From Phyto melanocephala (taxonomy: Eukaryota > Arthropoda > Insecta > Diptera > Rhinophoridae), in NCBI GenBank assembly GCA_941918925.1, contig OW799233.1:179149235-179213234 (forward strand): DNA of 64,000 bases, given 5' to 3'. Numbering within the stretch: position 1 is the first letter of the stretch; every line of letters starts with the position of its first letter. Below the pieces are notes generated by a model. That model was given only the letters and a program-made list of their open reading frames with translations. It was not told the DNA's origin and searched no databases. Below are positions 12,457 to 24,663 of this stretch, piece after piece. The position numbers were made by a program, and so were the translations under genes.

Positions 12457-13359
12457 TCCTTTTTGTTGTTTACAACAATTTTACGTTACCAAAATTAAGT
12501 GATGTCAACTACTTGAGAAAAAACTAGAATTGGTATTCAATATCGATCGACAAAAAAAAAAATAAAAGAAATAAAACTCACACGTTCGAATACAATTTCT
12601 ACCAGACAATCGGCTTAAATAGTTAGCTTTTTATAATAGTAATTTTAAGAATTTAAAAAATAACTTTTTTTTGAATTTGATTACGGGTCAGCATTTTTAA
12701 ATTATCTCCAACTGCTCACACAGATAACATGTCATCATACAGTATTATTTTGAAACATTTCAATATATCTTTTAAAGGTATTAATAGAGAAATTAAAATA
12801 TTATTAAAAAACAATGGTTTTCGAAATAGTTTCTTTGTTAGAAAATCGTTTAAATATGTTTTTGGCCTGCTTTAAAGAGTCTTTGTTTATTTTCTAATCA
12901 TTAACAAGCATGGTACAAATATTATGTAAACAAACCATTTTAGTTCTTACATAATTTTAAATTTAAATTTTTTATAATAAATAACACGTTTTCAGCATCT
13001 TTTGCTGTATTGTTCTCTAGTAGTGTTGTTTCTTTTGTTTCTTATCGATTAAACAACCTTATTAATGACAGCCAACAATAAAACTGAAACCAGAAAAAAA
13101 CTTTCACACGAAATGCTTACAATACCGTGCAATTATACAACAGGGCGTTTACAGAAATGTGTTTTTTATAAAAGCTTTTCCAACATTTGACTTTCCTTTT
13201 ATGATTTTTTAAAATTTTATTAATTATGTTAATTAAATTAATTACATTTATTCGATACACCAAATATAATTTATCAAGTAAATGGCCAAGTTTGGAAGTT
13301 AGTAAGAGAGAGAAGCTAAACCCCTCCAATCAAATTATCTTTTTCTTATGGGAGACATG
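12457..13359. other. AT-rich presumed intron, no gene seen
   Basis: Nothing recognisable between the retrotransposon and the Foldback-like element. Confidence 0.5.
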
Positions 13360-13368
13360 ATTTTTATA

Positions 13369-15355
13369 ATGTGTGTGAAGATAAATACGCCGAGTTAAAT
13401 ACGTTTTTAGTGATAGAAAAAAAAAAATATCGCATGCGATAAAAAAGTTTTTAATACGTAAAATTAACAAATTTGCACTAATTTTTAAATTTTTTGTGTG
13501 TTTAAACATTAAAAATTAATATTCGTAGTACAAATGAACAATACAATAAACTTTTAGTAAAATTATTCTTTTTTTTGTATTTTTTTGTCCTCAAGCAAAT
13601 TGTTCATACATGAGTCCTTTTAGGGATTTAATTAGTACAATCATATATTACCATCTCAATAAATTAAACCTAGTGGAAATTGAAGGTAACTACCTATGCT
13701 ATTAAACCACATTTATACTTTTTCCCAATTGTATTTGTGAATATTTTTATAAAGTTTTTAAAATTTGACTTAGTGCAAATTTTCTAATATATGTATGAGC
13801 TCTTGGAGGGATGTGGTCAGTATGACCATATCTTAACATCTCAATGAATTAAACCTAGTGGAAATTGAAGGTAACTACCTATGCTATTAAACCACATTTA
13901 TACTTTTTCCTAATTGTATTTGTGAATATTTTTATAAAATTTTTAAAATTTGACTAAGTGCAAATTTTCTACTATATGAGGTCTTGGAGGGATGTGGTCA
14001 GTATGACCATATCTTAACAACTCAATGAATTAAACCTAGTGGAAATTGAAGGTAACTACCTATGCTATTAAACCACATTTATACTTTTTCCCAATTGTAT
14101 TTGTGGTTTAATAGCACAGGTAGTTACCTTCAATTTCCACTATGTTTAATTCATTGAGATGTTAAGATATGGTCATACTGACCACATCCCTCCAAGAGCT
14201 CATACATATATTAGAAAATTTGCACTAAGTCAAATTTTAAAAATTTTATAAAAATATTCACAAATACAATTAGGAAAAAGTATAAATGTGGTTTAATAGC
14301 ATAGGTAGTTACCTTCAATTTCCACTAGGTTTAATTCATTGAGATGTTAAGATATGGTCATACTGACCACATCCCTCCAAGACCTCATATAGTAGAAAAT
14401 TTGTACTAAGTCAAATTTTAAAAATTTTATAAAAATATTCACAAATACAATTGGGAAAAAGTATAAATGTGGTTTAATAGCATAGGTAGTTACCTTCAAT
14501 TTCCACTAGGTTTAATTAATTGAGATGTTAAGATATGGTCATACTGACCACATCCCTCCAAGACCTCATATAGTAGAAAATTTGCACTAAGTCAAATTTT
14601 AAAAATTTTATAAAAATATTCACAAATACAATTAGGAAAAAGTATAAATGTGGTTTAATAGCATAGGTAGTTACCTTCAATTTCCACTAGGTTTAATTCA
14701 TTGAGATGTTAAGATATGGTCATACTGACCACATCCCTCCAAGACCTCATATAGTAGAAAATTTGTACTAAGTCAAATTTTAAAAATTTTATAAAAATAT
14801 TCACAAATACAATTGGGAAAAAGTATAAATGTGGTTTAATAGCATAGGTAGTTACCTTCAATTTCCACTAGGTTTAATTAATTGAGATGTTAAGATATGG
14901 TCATACTGACCACATCCCTCCAAGAGCTCATACATATATTAGAAAATTTGCACTAAGTCAAATTTTAAAAACTTTATAAAAATATTCACAAATACAATTG
15001 GGAAAAAGTATAAATGTGGTTTAATAGCATAGGTAGTTACCTTCAATTTCCACTAGGTTTAATTTATTGAGATGGTAATATATGATTGTACTAATTAAAT
15101 CCCTAAAAGGACTCATGTATGAACAATTTGATTGAGGACAAAAAAATACAAAAAAAAGAATAATTTTACTAAAAGTTTATTGTATTGTTCATTTGTACTA
15201 CGAATATTAATTTTTAATGTTTAAACACACAGAAAATTTAAAAATTAGTGCAAATTTGTTAATACTACGTATTAAAAACTTTTTTATCGCATGCGATATT
15301 TTTTTTTCTATCACTAAAAACGTATTTAACTAGGCGTATTTATCTTCACACACAT
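13369..15355. mobile_element. Foldback-like element: giant palindrome of tandem ~182-bp repeats
   Basis: The ends are perfect inverted repeats starting ATGTGTGTGAAGATAAATAC. A 9-bp direct repeat ATTTTTATA flanks the element (13360-13368 and 15356-15364). Each arm has a unique outer ~280 bp (with ATCGCATGCGAT) and then tandem ~181-185-bp units. The left arm has about 2.5 units and the right arm, inverted, about 6; units in the right arm start near 14104, 14288, 14469, 14650, 14831 and 15016. The arms meet near 14104 with no spacer. Long inverted repeats made of tandem units plus a 9-bp duplication match Drosophila Foldback (MULE-related) elements. No coding sequence remains. Confidence 0.88.
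13652..15075. repeat. Tandem ~182-bp repeat array in inverted orientation
   Basis: Each unit contains GGTAACTACCTATGCTATTA, a TTTTTCCCAATTGTATTTGT block, GACTTAGTGCAAATTTTCTA and GGAGGGATGTGGTCAGTATG, or their complements in the right half. Units differ by few bases: a TACATATATT versus TATAGT variant after the AGAGCTC/AGACCTC site alternates along the array, which suggests unequal exchange or conversion among units. Confidence 0.85.
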
Positions 15356-15364
15356 ATTTTTATA

Positions 15365-16012
15365 TGGCAAATGCATACTTCAAAACATTATCTTTTAAAT
15401 TTAAAAAAGGAAGCAATTTTTAACTGCTTACATTTAGCTGTGATATAAAATCTTTCTGTAAGCGTCCCTTTCCTGCCTTTCATTTCAAAGCTTCCGGCAG
15501 TTTAACCTTCTTCTAGGTAAGCGGTAAGCTCTTAAATAGTCTGTTTTAATCAATAAACTGAACGTTACTGTAAATATTGTCAATAACAAAATCGAAATAA
15601 CTACTGTATGAGAAAAATAAATATTTAAATGCGAATGATTATAGAATTACACAGTAATTTATTTCATAAAACAAAACAAAAAAACAAAACAAGTTTGTGA
15701 CATTGGAAATATGCAGTTTTAAAAAAGCACCGGATCACATAATTTCACTTTTTTTTAAAAGTATTTTACAGACATAAAGCCGGTAACAAACAGACTGTTT
15801 GATGTTAATTAATTTTCTAGTTATTGTCGTGGTTGCATTTTGTTTTTTTGTTTTTTATCTTGAAACATGATTTTTTCTTAGTTTGTTTATGTTTCAATTA
15901 CAACATTTGCTGCATTGTAGACCAGATTTAATGGGAATTAAAATATATTTTTTTCTCTATCTCTATTTTTGTTGTTGTTTTTTTAATACTTTAACTTTTC
16001 TTTATTTATTTA
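15365..16012. other. AT-rich presumed intron, no gene seen
   Basis: No gene or clear repeat recognised between the Foldback-like element and the second Helitron. Confidence 0.5.
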
Positions 16013-16835
16013 CTAGCCAATCCCGGCGCGCGTTGCTACGCCCCTTAATGAATTTGAATCGCATTCTAAATTTTAATCGAATATCAAGTGCAAGGCTAAA
16101 AACTATAACTTTTTCTTTATGAGCGTGGCACTGCCCACTTTTCTTATTACGAAACTGTATAGTCATGACAGCTCAATAAGTGTGCAAAGTTTCAGAAAAA
16201 TCGGTCCAGTGTAAGTACCTCAAAATGATACCTTTTTTTATGGGCGTGGCACTGCCCACTTTTCTAAATACGAAACTATATAGTCATGACAACTCAATAT
16301 GTGTGCAAAGTTTCAGAAAAATCGGTCCAGTGCAAGTACCTCAAAATGATACCTTTTTTTAATGGGCGTGGCACTGCCCACTTTTCTTCTGACGAAAGTG
16401 TAAAGTCATGACAGCTCAGTATTTTTGCAAAGTTTCAGAAAAATCGGTCTGGTGGAAGTACCTCAAAATTATAACCTTTTTTTATGGGCGTGGCCCCGCC
16501 CACTTTTTTAATCACGAAATTATAAGGCCATGACAGCTCAATATCTGTGCAAAGTTTCAGAAAAATCGGTCCAGTGAAAGTACCTCAAAATTAAAACTTT
16601 TTTAGGGGCGTGGCCCCGCCCACTTTTCTTATCACGAAATTTTTTAGTCATGACAGCTCGATATGTGTGCAAAGTTTCAGAAAAATCGGTCAAGTGCAAG
16701 TAGCTTAAAATGATAACTAATTTTTTATGGGCGTGGCCCCGCCCACTTTTTTCACCCATAAACACTCCCTGGTATGTGTACAACAACTTACCAAAGTTTC
16801 AGCCCGATCGGTTTTACAGTTTCGGAGTCTATAGC

Positions 16836-16870
<35 letters not shown>

Positions 16871-16890
16871 TTCACTTTTATATATATAGA
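16013..16890 (-). mobile_element. Non-autonomous Helitron, second copy, both ends present
   Basis: It has the same termini as the copy at 5713: minus-strand A|TCTATATATATAAAAG at the 5' end and the CGCGCC-bearing hairpin region plus CTAG|T at the 3' end. The body has about six ~120-bp units (GGGCGTGGCACTGCCCACTT and so on), one or two more than the first copy, which explains its greater length. The (CA)n run near 16837-16866 is longer than in the first copy. No coding sequence. Confidence 0.88.
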
Positions 16891-17761
16891 TTTATTTATT
16901 AAGTTTTTTAGTTTATTACACAATTATGTCGGTCGTTGCATGTGTGTGATAATTTAAAATTTTTCGCTTTGTTTTTTATCAATTTTAATTTGTTGCGACT
17001 GAGAAAAAGTCTTGTCTAGTTTTTTTTTCTTGTCTAGCATTTACGCATGCGTTTATTTTTGTTAACATTGAAAAAGATGTAAAAAAAAAATCACAATTTA
17101 GTTGCGGCAACAACTTTTGCTTTTAAATTGCTCACAAGTTAAACCCAATATTTATAAACTAGTATATGAGTTGTTGTTAGGCAATTAAAATAAATATTTA
17201 AGAATTGTTTTTAGTAAGCGAGAGTTTGCCAAGAATTTTCTATGCGAGCTTTTTATACAATTATTATATTACAATCTACTTCTCTTCCTGTCTTTTTAAT
17301 TTTAACATGACAGCGTTCAACAAATCTAAACATATTTTTTAATGTGTAGTTTGTAAAGGGGTCTTATAAGCCCAGTTGCTTTTTTTTTCTTACATTCCCT
17401 TCTAAACTTGTTTAGGCGTTTACACACAAAAAAAAATTTTGTTTAAACAATTCCTACTTAGTTGCCTAGATTGTGATGTGAATGTACTAAGATTTGTTAA
17501 TAATCAAAAACAAAATAAATTTTGAGTTCCAGCTTGCCTGTACTTTTGTAATTCTATTCTTTTTTCTGCTTCCATTAACAATAAAATTTGGTTACAATAA
17601 CCAGCATTTTAAGTAGAAAATATTAACTACTAATTTTGATTATAGTTGGCCCTCGTTTTACCCTGCCTCAATACAAAGCTTCTACTGGAATTGGACTTTA
17701 AAGTTTATCACTTACATATTTAACTCAAATATTCTTATCCAATTACACTGTGATCTATCTA
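16891..17761. other. AT-rich presumed intron, no gene seen
   Basis: No recognisable feature. Short poly-T and poly-A runs only. Confidence 0.5.
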
Positions 17762-18700
17762 TTGGGTGATTTTTTAAGAGCTATAGGAAAGTTAAAAAAA
17801 AAACATAAAATTCAGAAAAATGCATGAAATCTTAATTTGTATCAATAGTACGGTCCATATAATTTAATGTTTGAAGATTATTTCATGCAAATGTTGACCG
17901 TGACTGCGCCTTAAATGGTCCATCCGCTTAGTGCAATTTTGGCATACTGTTTCCAACATTTCGGCCGGTATCTCATGAATAAATGCTTCAATGTTGTCTT
18001 CCAATGCGTCAATTGAAGCGGGCATGTGTGTATAGACATGAGCTTTAACATAGCCCCACAAAAAACAGTCTAAAGGCGTTAAATCGCACGATCTAGGCGG
18101 CCAATTGAACGGTCCCGAACGTGAAATAAAATGTAAACCGAACTCGCCTCTCAATAAGTTCATTGTTAAGCGTGCTGTGTGGCCTGTGGCACCGTCTTGT
18201 TGAAACCACATGTCATGCAAGTCAAGATCTTGCATTTTGGGCAAAAAAAAAATTGAATATCATCTCACGGTTGCGCTCACCATTCACAGTTACGTTACGA
18301 TTTGCATCATCTTTGAAGAAGTACGGTCCAATGATGCCACCAGCCCATAAACCGCACCAAACTGTGACTTTTTCTGGATGCATTGGTAGCTCTTGCAATG
18401 CTTCTGGCTGATCTTCACTCCAAAATTGACAATTCTGCTTATTAACGTACCCAATGAGCCAAAAATGAGCTTCATCGCTGAACACAATTTTTCGCTAAAA
18501 AGCGCGCGATGAACTTTCTTAACAGAGCACGCATTTTGATAATAAAATTCAATAATTTGCAAGCGTTGTTCGTTTGTAAGACGATTCATGGTTAAATTAT
18601 AGGCCAAACTGAAGATGTTTGACAGTGAAACAAAACACGAAACGTGCGTCAGCTGTTTAAACCAGTTTTGCCAAAAAGAATAGCTAAAAAATCACCCCTT
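17762..18700 (-). mobile_element. DD41D-type mariner element, internally deleted, both ends present
   Basis: TA dinucleotides flank inverted ends (left TTGGGTGATTTTTTAAGAGC; right, complemented, AAAGGGGTGATTTTTTAGC). At 939 bp it is shorter than the 1.29-kb relative at 27011 because the middle of the transposase is missing. Such copies can be moved by a transposase supplied elsewhere (known for the superfamily, inferred here). Confidence 0.85.
17868..18590 (-). pseudogene. DD41D-type transposase, deleted between DNA-binding and catalytic parts
   Basis: The frame starts MNRLTNEQRLQIIEFYYQNA and jumps, soon after SVKKVHRALFSEK, to the first catalytic block VFSDEAHFWLIGYVNKQNC, so about 150 residues of linker and DNA-binding region are missing and the frame shifts at the join. 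The catalytic blocks are well kept: FSDEAHF, WCGLWAGGIIGPYFFKDD, MWFQQDGATGHTAR and PRSCDLTPLDCFLWGYVKA. There are 41 residues between the D of QQDGA and the D of TPLD. A second frameshift sits in a run of A bases near 18245. Broken, yet all three aspartates are present. Confidence 0.85.
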
Positions 18701-18702
18701 TA

Positions 18703-20480
18703 TTAGTGGACCTTGTGTCCTTATAGAGTCTACTACCGAAAAGCACCTAAATAATTTTATATGTTGAGTGTAGGGTATAGTTTTGTCGTGCTTAACACTA
18801 ACTTTATAACTTGACTTGTTTCTATCTTTACCAAGTTTGAATTTTGTCTCTGATTTTCTACATCCAGATTTGTATGGAAAAATGTTTGTAAATATTAATA
18901 TTATTATTATTATTTAAACTCGTATTAAATTTTCATAAACATTTTTTTTATTTAAGATTTTGAAATTTTACAAAATTTTATTTTAATTTATTTATTTATG
19001 ACTAGTTTTTTCTATCTTTTCTATCAGTGTGTTTAAATAACTATGTTAATATGCTACTATTAATATGCTATTATTAGTTAAACAATTAAAAAGAATAATT
19101 ATACATACATACATACATAATTTTTTATATAAATAAATAATAAATAAAATAAATTTGGGATAAAATTTATTTATGTTGTTGTTGCTGAATGATAAATTAA
19201 TATGCATGTAAAAACATGTTACAAAAATAGAATTTGAAAATGTTTGTGATTCTTGCTGTTGTGCGTTGTTCTGCTATATGAAATGTAGGGCAGATTTCCC
19301 ACAAACTTTTTATAAAAATACTTAACACAAACACACACTATCAAATTAATAGGCCAGTGTTGCGACATGAACAATTTAAAGTTGGTGCGATCCATTGATC
19401 GTCATTTTTGTTACGTTTGGGCAGTAGTGCAACCAAATAAGAATTATTTTTGAATAATTTCCTAATAAACTTTTAAATTGTATTTACAATTAAAAATAGC
19501 TAGATTTAGGACTAAGTAATGTTGTTATCTAAACAACAATTTTTTGTTAAATTGTATGTGAAAATGTGTGCATGCATACATACATATGAATTTCAAAAGT
19601 GAAGTGAATTAAAGTGATTTATAAAATAACATAATAAACTCTTGATAACAAAATTAAGAAAACGTTTAATATATTAAATTTTTTTTTGCTAATCTTAATT
19701 TTGCAGTATAATAAGTCATATACATAAGTATGTATGTATATGTTAAAATTTATTATTATTAATTATTTCTCTATTTTGTTACAACATAATTTTAGCCCAA
19801 TTGTGGCTTAAGTGCATATCACTGTCATTGATATGAAATGAATGTCTTTAATTTTTTTTTGCTGTTAGTTACAACATAAACGTAAAATGCATAAATGTAG
19901 GCAAAGAACCAGAAAGTATTCTCCTTAATTTAGTAGAAAAATTGATTTTAAGCAAAAATATTGATTTGATTAAATACAAGTTTCTAATACCTTTCATACG
20001 CAGAAGGAATGATTTTAAAATGTATACGTTTTGTAAATTTTGCAAACTAAAGTAAATTTTCAGAAATGAAAAAAGAATTTCAAAGTTAAATCAAACAAGA
20101 ATATCTTTTAGATTCTACGAGTATTTATGTACCGTTAAATAATTTTGTCAAATGTCTTTCTTATGATGCCATGAATTAAATCTGATTATAGAAAATGATA
20201 AACGCGTGTTGATAAATTTTTTTATCTTCATGTTATAAATGTAAATATTTTTGTTATAAATTAAATATCAAAAATATTATATTTTTTTTTTTTTTTTTGT
20301 TTTTATCAATTTTAAGACAAGAATTTAAGATCAGTAATGTTAACATTTGTTGTTACACGCTTAAATTATTGATAAAAATCGCAAAGTTTTTTCTTTAAAG
20401 TTAAATAACATCAGTGATTGTTGTTGCAAATATACAAAATTTAGAATTTTGAGTAGGTTTAACCAAGTTTTGAAAAGGGC
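18703..20480. other. AT-rich presumed intron, no gene seen
   Basis: Only simple repeats (CATA units near 19106; poly-T at 20283-20299) and plain AT-rich sequence. Confidence 0.5.
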
Positions 20481-20489
20481 AAACGTAGT

Positions 20490-21179
20490 AGCTGAGCCTA
20501 GATTTTTATTATTAGGTTATTATATTGCCCTGGTCAAGCCTTTCATTTGGTACCCATATTCGCTCTCTCGGTTGTATAGAAACTGAAAGAAGCGAGTTTC
20601 GTTTGTAAATTTTAGGAAAAACACGGAAGCAATTGTATTTTGGTGCTTATCACTTATTATCAGAAATAATTTTTGTCAACGGCTTATAATTTTGTGTAAT
20701 TTAAAATATTTATTTGTTGTTGATATATTTAAAAAAAAAAGTATTTATGCAACTAATTTTTGCTTTTACTTTGCCGATTAGTGACAAATTTGTCCAATTT
20801 TCTTTCCAAATATCTGTAGAGTCATATCATATCTATAAATAGTTACAAGCGTTTCTATAAATTATCCTAGGACTGAAACATTTTAGGGTTTGTAGTAAAA
20901 TTAAGGGAAAAATCAGGCTTCGTGTTTATTTGCCCATATCTCAGAAAGTTATGAGGTGATTGTGCTAATTTTTAATACCGATCTGCTCTGCTTTTTGATA
21001 TTTTCATACCACACTGGTTGTCAAAAAACTTTCAACATACTCACGGACAGATTATGCTCAATCGATTTGCCTTATCATAGGTTTTCAGAAAATATAGCTT
21101 TATGGGTTCGGAAATGAATATTGTAAAAAGTGCGCACGGAAAGACAAACCTATTTATGCAGTATTCAGTGAAGGGTATA
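20490..21179 (-). mobile_element. Truncated Helentron-associated element, long subtype
   Basis: The 5' end is at 21179 (minus strand TATACCCTTCACTGAA). Inside are the complement of GAAAATATAGCTTTATGGGT, AGTTATGAGGTGATTGTGCT and TCTCTCGGTTGTATAGAAAC, shared with the copy at 37600. The 3' hairpin and subterminal repeat are missing. Many substitutions suggest an old copy. Confidence 0.6.
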
Positions 21180-21377
21180 CAAATCTTACAATCAGCTTCA
21201 AATTCTTAACTGTTGAGAATCTTGATAAGCTTTTTTGATTTTAGCTCAATGATAAATATTTCGAACAAACGAAACGGGAGTAAAAATTAAAAAAAAAAAA
21301 AATATATATTTGTTCTTAAATGTCACAAATATCACATCACATATCAGTGAAATAGGCACTTAGAAAAAAAAACTATA

Positions 21378-21637
21378 TATCGATGCCTTACTTCCTCAAC
21401 CTAGTATCTTAAAAAATACGGGTTTGACTTTTTCATATCAAACGATTGTTTTATGCTTTAACTAAAAAAGATTAGTATATTATTAGTACTAATATACATA
21501 AATACAATCAATTCCTTAATAATTGCATTTAAACTTTTAACCAAACATCGAAGTATAAAAAGATGAATCGTTTTTCTTTTCTCTCCTGAAAAATTTTATT
21601 TTTTAAGATACGAGGTTGAGGAAGTAAGGCATCGATA
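21378..21637. mobile_element. 260-bp MITE with ~40-bp inverted ends and TA flanks
   Basis: The left end TATCGATGCCTTACTTCCTC then AACCTAGTATCTTAAAAAATA is matched inverted at the right end with one or two differences. TA flanks both sides. There is no coding capacity. The size and TA target fit a Tc1/mariner-type MITE, but the parent element is not identified. Confidence 0.8.
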
Positions 21638-21663
21638 TACTATTTACTATACTAAATATTTTC

Positions 21664-22364
21664 GGTGAATTCACAAGGTGTCTAAAGTGTTGTATTGCCA
21701 TCATTTTTAAAAATGTTATTTAATTTTAAATTCTTATTGAAATTATGACTGATGATAATACAAAATTAGGAACATCTTGTGAATACTTCATATTTCCATA
21801 ATATATTGGATATATATTTTTGTCGTTAGAAATAAAGCAGATGCACATTTTTATAAACTAAACTCATAGGTTTTGTTTATGTTATGCTTCCCAGTAATTT
21901 ATTTTCATTTAAAAAAAATTTATTAAAATATAAAATAATTTTTAAATTTTTTTTGGTGAATTCACAAGGTGTCGTATTTTCATAATGTATGAAATTTTTA
22001 AAAAAAACTTTAAAATTTTACCATATAACAAATACAATACCATTTATTCTATTAAATTTTTATTTTGTGGAAATTATGACGTTATGACAATACTGCACTT
22101 AGGACTTCTTGTGAATACAGCAATTATGTTATACAAAAACAGTTCGTTTTTTAAAATGATTTTAGCTTTCTATTTCATAGTAAAAGGTTTATATTTTATC
22201 GTAACAACACATTTGGTAGATTTCCAAGATGTGTTATCATGTCATATTGTCATTATTTTTAAAATGGTTCAAAATTTCTACACTAAAAACAAGTATTTAT
22301 AATTTTAGAAAATTATAAAAATCTCACAAATATGACTATAAGATATTACACTTTGTGAATCCAC
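21664..22364. repeat. Three diverged copies of a ~130-165-bp inverted-end unit
   Basis: Units at about 21664-21789, 21955-22119 and 22215-22364 each begin with a form of GGTGAATTCACAAGGTGTC and end with a form of CTTGTGAATNC. The outer motif is itself palindromic (GTGAATTCAC). Interiors share ATTATGAC and ACAATAC-like words but are diverged. This looks like repeated insertion, or local duplication, of an old MITE. Confidence 0.5.
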
Positions 22365-23570
22365 CAATTATATTTATAAAAAGACATCCTTGAAAATACG
22401 TATAAAGTTACCTTTTATTGAGTTTAATTTACCTAAAATGTCAAAGTATCTTTACTAAAATGTTAAAACGGTGACTTGCATCATATTTTGTTTTTTGCTT
22501 TATTTTGTTCTTCCTTTAAGTTGCTTTAGTGTTTAGTCACTTTTTCCTGTCGTGAAATAAGTACAACTAAAGTTTATTTCATTTAGCATTTAGTGACACA
22601 AATAATAATGTACATACATCATCTTAAATTAAATGGACGAGGAAAAAACTACCAATGCTAAAGGATAAACACAAAATAACAAAAAAGAGTATACTGAAGA
22701 GAAAATAAATGAATAAATAAAACGGCTGATTGTTTATATAAATTAAAGCTGACATTTAAAAATTTGCTATACCTCGTGACTTCTTTTATCTAAACCATTT
22801 TTTAAACATGAACATTTGAAAGCAAGACCTTCATGAATTAACTGTTTGTTCATAAAAAAAATCGCATGCCGCTTTTATTCTGTTTTTAAAAGGCATTGTT
22901 TTTACAGTTTGCCCCAATAGAAGATAATATTTAAAGAACTTATTTTTTTAGCGCATTTTGTTAATGGTTTAACAATACAAAATATTTTAGTTAATTCATA
23001 TTTAAATTTTGTCTGTAAGTGTTGAAAAAAAATAAAACTTTGCACCATATTTTCAAGTGACAAAACTTAATACTTTTTTCACTTAAAAAAAAAAAGAAGC
23101 ACATTTGTATTCATCCTATAAAGTTCAACATTCAAACACGTATTTTTGATTTTTTTTACGTATTTTTCATTTCAGTTAAATACGCTGATTGCATTTATAT
23201 TTTTGTGCATACAAAATTTTTTACTTAATTCTTTTCATTTTTATTTTTGTTTTGTTTAAGACATATTTTTTGCACGTTGTTGGTTGTTTTTATATTGTTT
23301 TGTGGGTTTTTCTTCTCGTTTATATTTATGTTCTAATTGCTATAATTTTCCTTTAAACGCTCTAATTCTAGTATTAGAAATATGTTTTTGTGGCTTTTTA
23401 TTTAATACATTTGTATGTATTTATTCAAATAAATAATGAATGGATTTAACTTATTAACTTAGTGGTGAACAGTTTATTCTTATTATATATTTAGTCGAAA
23501 GCGAATTTCGAAGATTTTGTAGAATTTATTTTAATGAATATTTTAACAATAGTTCTATACGACCATGCCG
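22365..23570. other. AT-rich presumed intron, no gene seen
   Basis: No element recognised apart from the speculative micro-exon at 22460. Confidence 0.45.
22460..22470 (+). CDS. Speculative first coding micro-exon of Pli
   Basis: The sequence ATGTTAAAACG followed by GTGACT would encode M-L-K and the first two bases of an Arg codon. The exon at 46344 begins with the single base that completes such a codon before TDG. Drosophila Pellino starts M-V-K-R, so the match is 3 of 4 residues with the correct phase. The donor is weak (C at +5). A chance match in a window of this length cannot be excluded. The real start may lie upstream of the window. Confidence 0.12.
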
Positions 23571-23572
23571 TA

Positions 23573-23965
23573 TAACCATCATGTGCAGAGTTAAAATGTA
23601 CTCATCGTAGTGTAGCATACATTTTAGATTTAATGCTTTACACAATTTTGCTTTATAATTTCCGGCGCCATCTTTGATTTTAAATTTTTAAATAGTTAAC
23701 TGTATTTTTCTTCTAAAGCTCTTCCGTTTGATACCTACATTAATGGGGTTGAAAAAAATTATTCGCCATCTTAGATTTTACGCTTTTTTATAGTTTATTG
23801 AATTCTACTGTTCCAGTTAGGGTTGACGGGGACATAGCTGTAGTTACTATATCTGGCCCGTTTATACTCTATTTTATTTAAGACCTTGGATTTTACTGTT
23901 TTTGTAATTTGCAACTTTGTATTATAGTTTGCTAGTCAAGCCTTTTCTGTGTCAATTTTTGAGAT
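23573..23965 (-). mobile_element. Fragment of a Helentron-associated element, long subtype
   Basis: In complement this carries GCGCCATCTTTGATTTTAAA, a TTTGATACC...ATGGGGTTG block and CGCCATCTTAGATTTTACG, shared with the 3' half of the copies at 37600 and 49390. Both ends are lost. It abuts, in opposite orientation, the complete short-subtype copy at 23977. Confidence 0.5.
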
Positions 23966-23976
23966 TTTTGCATAAA

Positions 23977-24663
23977 TATACCCTTCACCTGTGGTGCACA
24001 AGGGTATATATAGCTTTGTCATTCCGTTTGCAATTTCTACAATTTTCATTTTCGACCCCATAAAGTATATATTTTCTGAAAGCTTATGAATAGAGGAGTC
24101 GATTAAGCCCTGACCGTCTGTCCGTCTGCCCGTCTGTCCGTGTGTTGGTTGAAATCAACTTTTAGAAGCAACCATTTGTTCCTCAGATCTGTGTATCTTG
24201 GAAATATTCAGGAATGAATCGCTATTGAAATTCAGCACAATCGCCCGATAACTTTCTGAGATATGAGCAAAAAACCACGACCACTTATATATGTAAAAAC
24301 CATACAAAATAAGAAAAAATTACAAAAAGAAAAAATATTAAAAATAAAAAAAAAAATAATAAAAATAAAAAAAAAAATATTAAAAAAAATTACAAAAAAA
24401 AATGTTAAAAAAATTTTTTAAAAAAATTAAAAAAAAAAATATAAAAAAAAAAAATAATAAAATATAAATAATATATTAAATAAAATAAAATTTTTTTGGC
24501 TCAGCTGGGATTCGATGCCACATTTATTCTAACCAGTATATAAATATGTACGTATTTGATATGAGATGAGATGGTGATACAAACAATTGTTATTGCATGA
24601 CTACACGTTGTGAAGGGTATATAAGATTCGGCACGGCCGAATATAGCACTTGTTACTTGTTTT
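23977..24663 (+). mobile_element. Helentron-associated element, copy B, short subtype
   Basis: Both ends are present: TATACCCTTCACCTGTGGTG at the 5' end; GTGAAGGGTATATAAG, the hairpin ATTCGGC-ACG-GCCGAAT and TTACTTGTTTT at the 3' end. It is very close to the copy at 8680, including the A-rich middle (24300-24490) and GGCTCAGCTGGGATTCGATG. Confidence 0.72.

Noticed and set aside
13652..15075. Regularly spaced repeats resembling a CRISPR array
   Set aside because: The ~182-bp units are contiguous, have no unique spacers, and form the arms of an inverted-repeat transposon in eukaryotic DNA.
16180..16923. Several frames of 60-82 codons with repeated peptides (for example KMIPFFMGVALPTF)
   Set aside because: They arise from the non-coding ~120-bp Helitron repeats read in frame.
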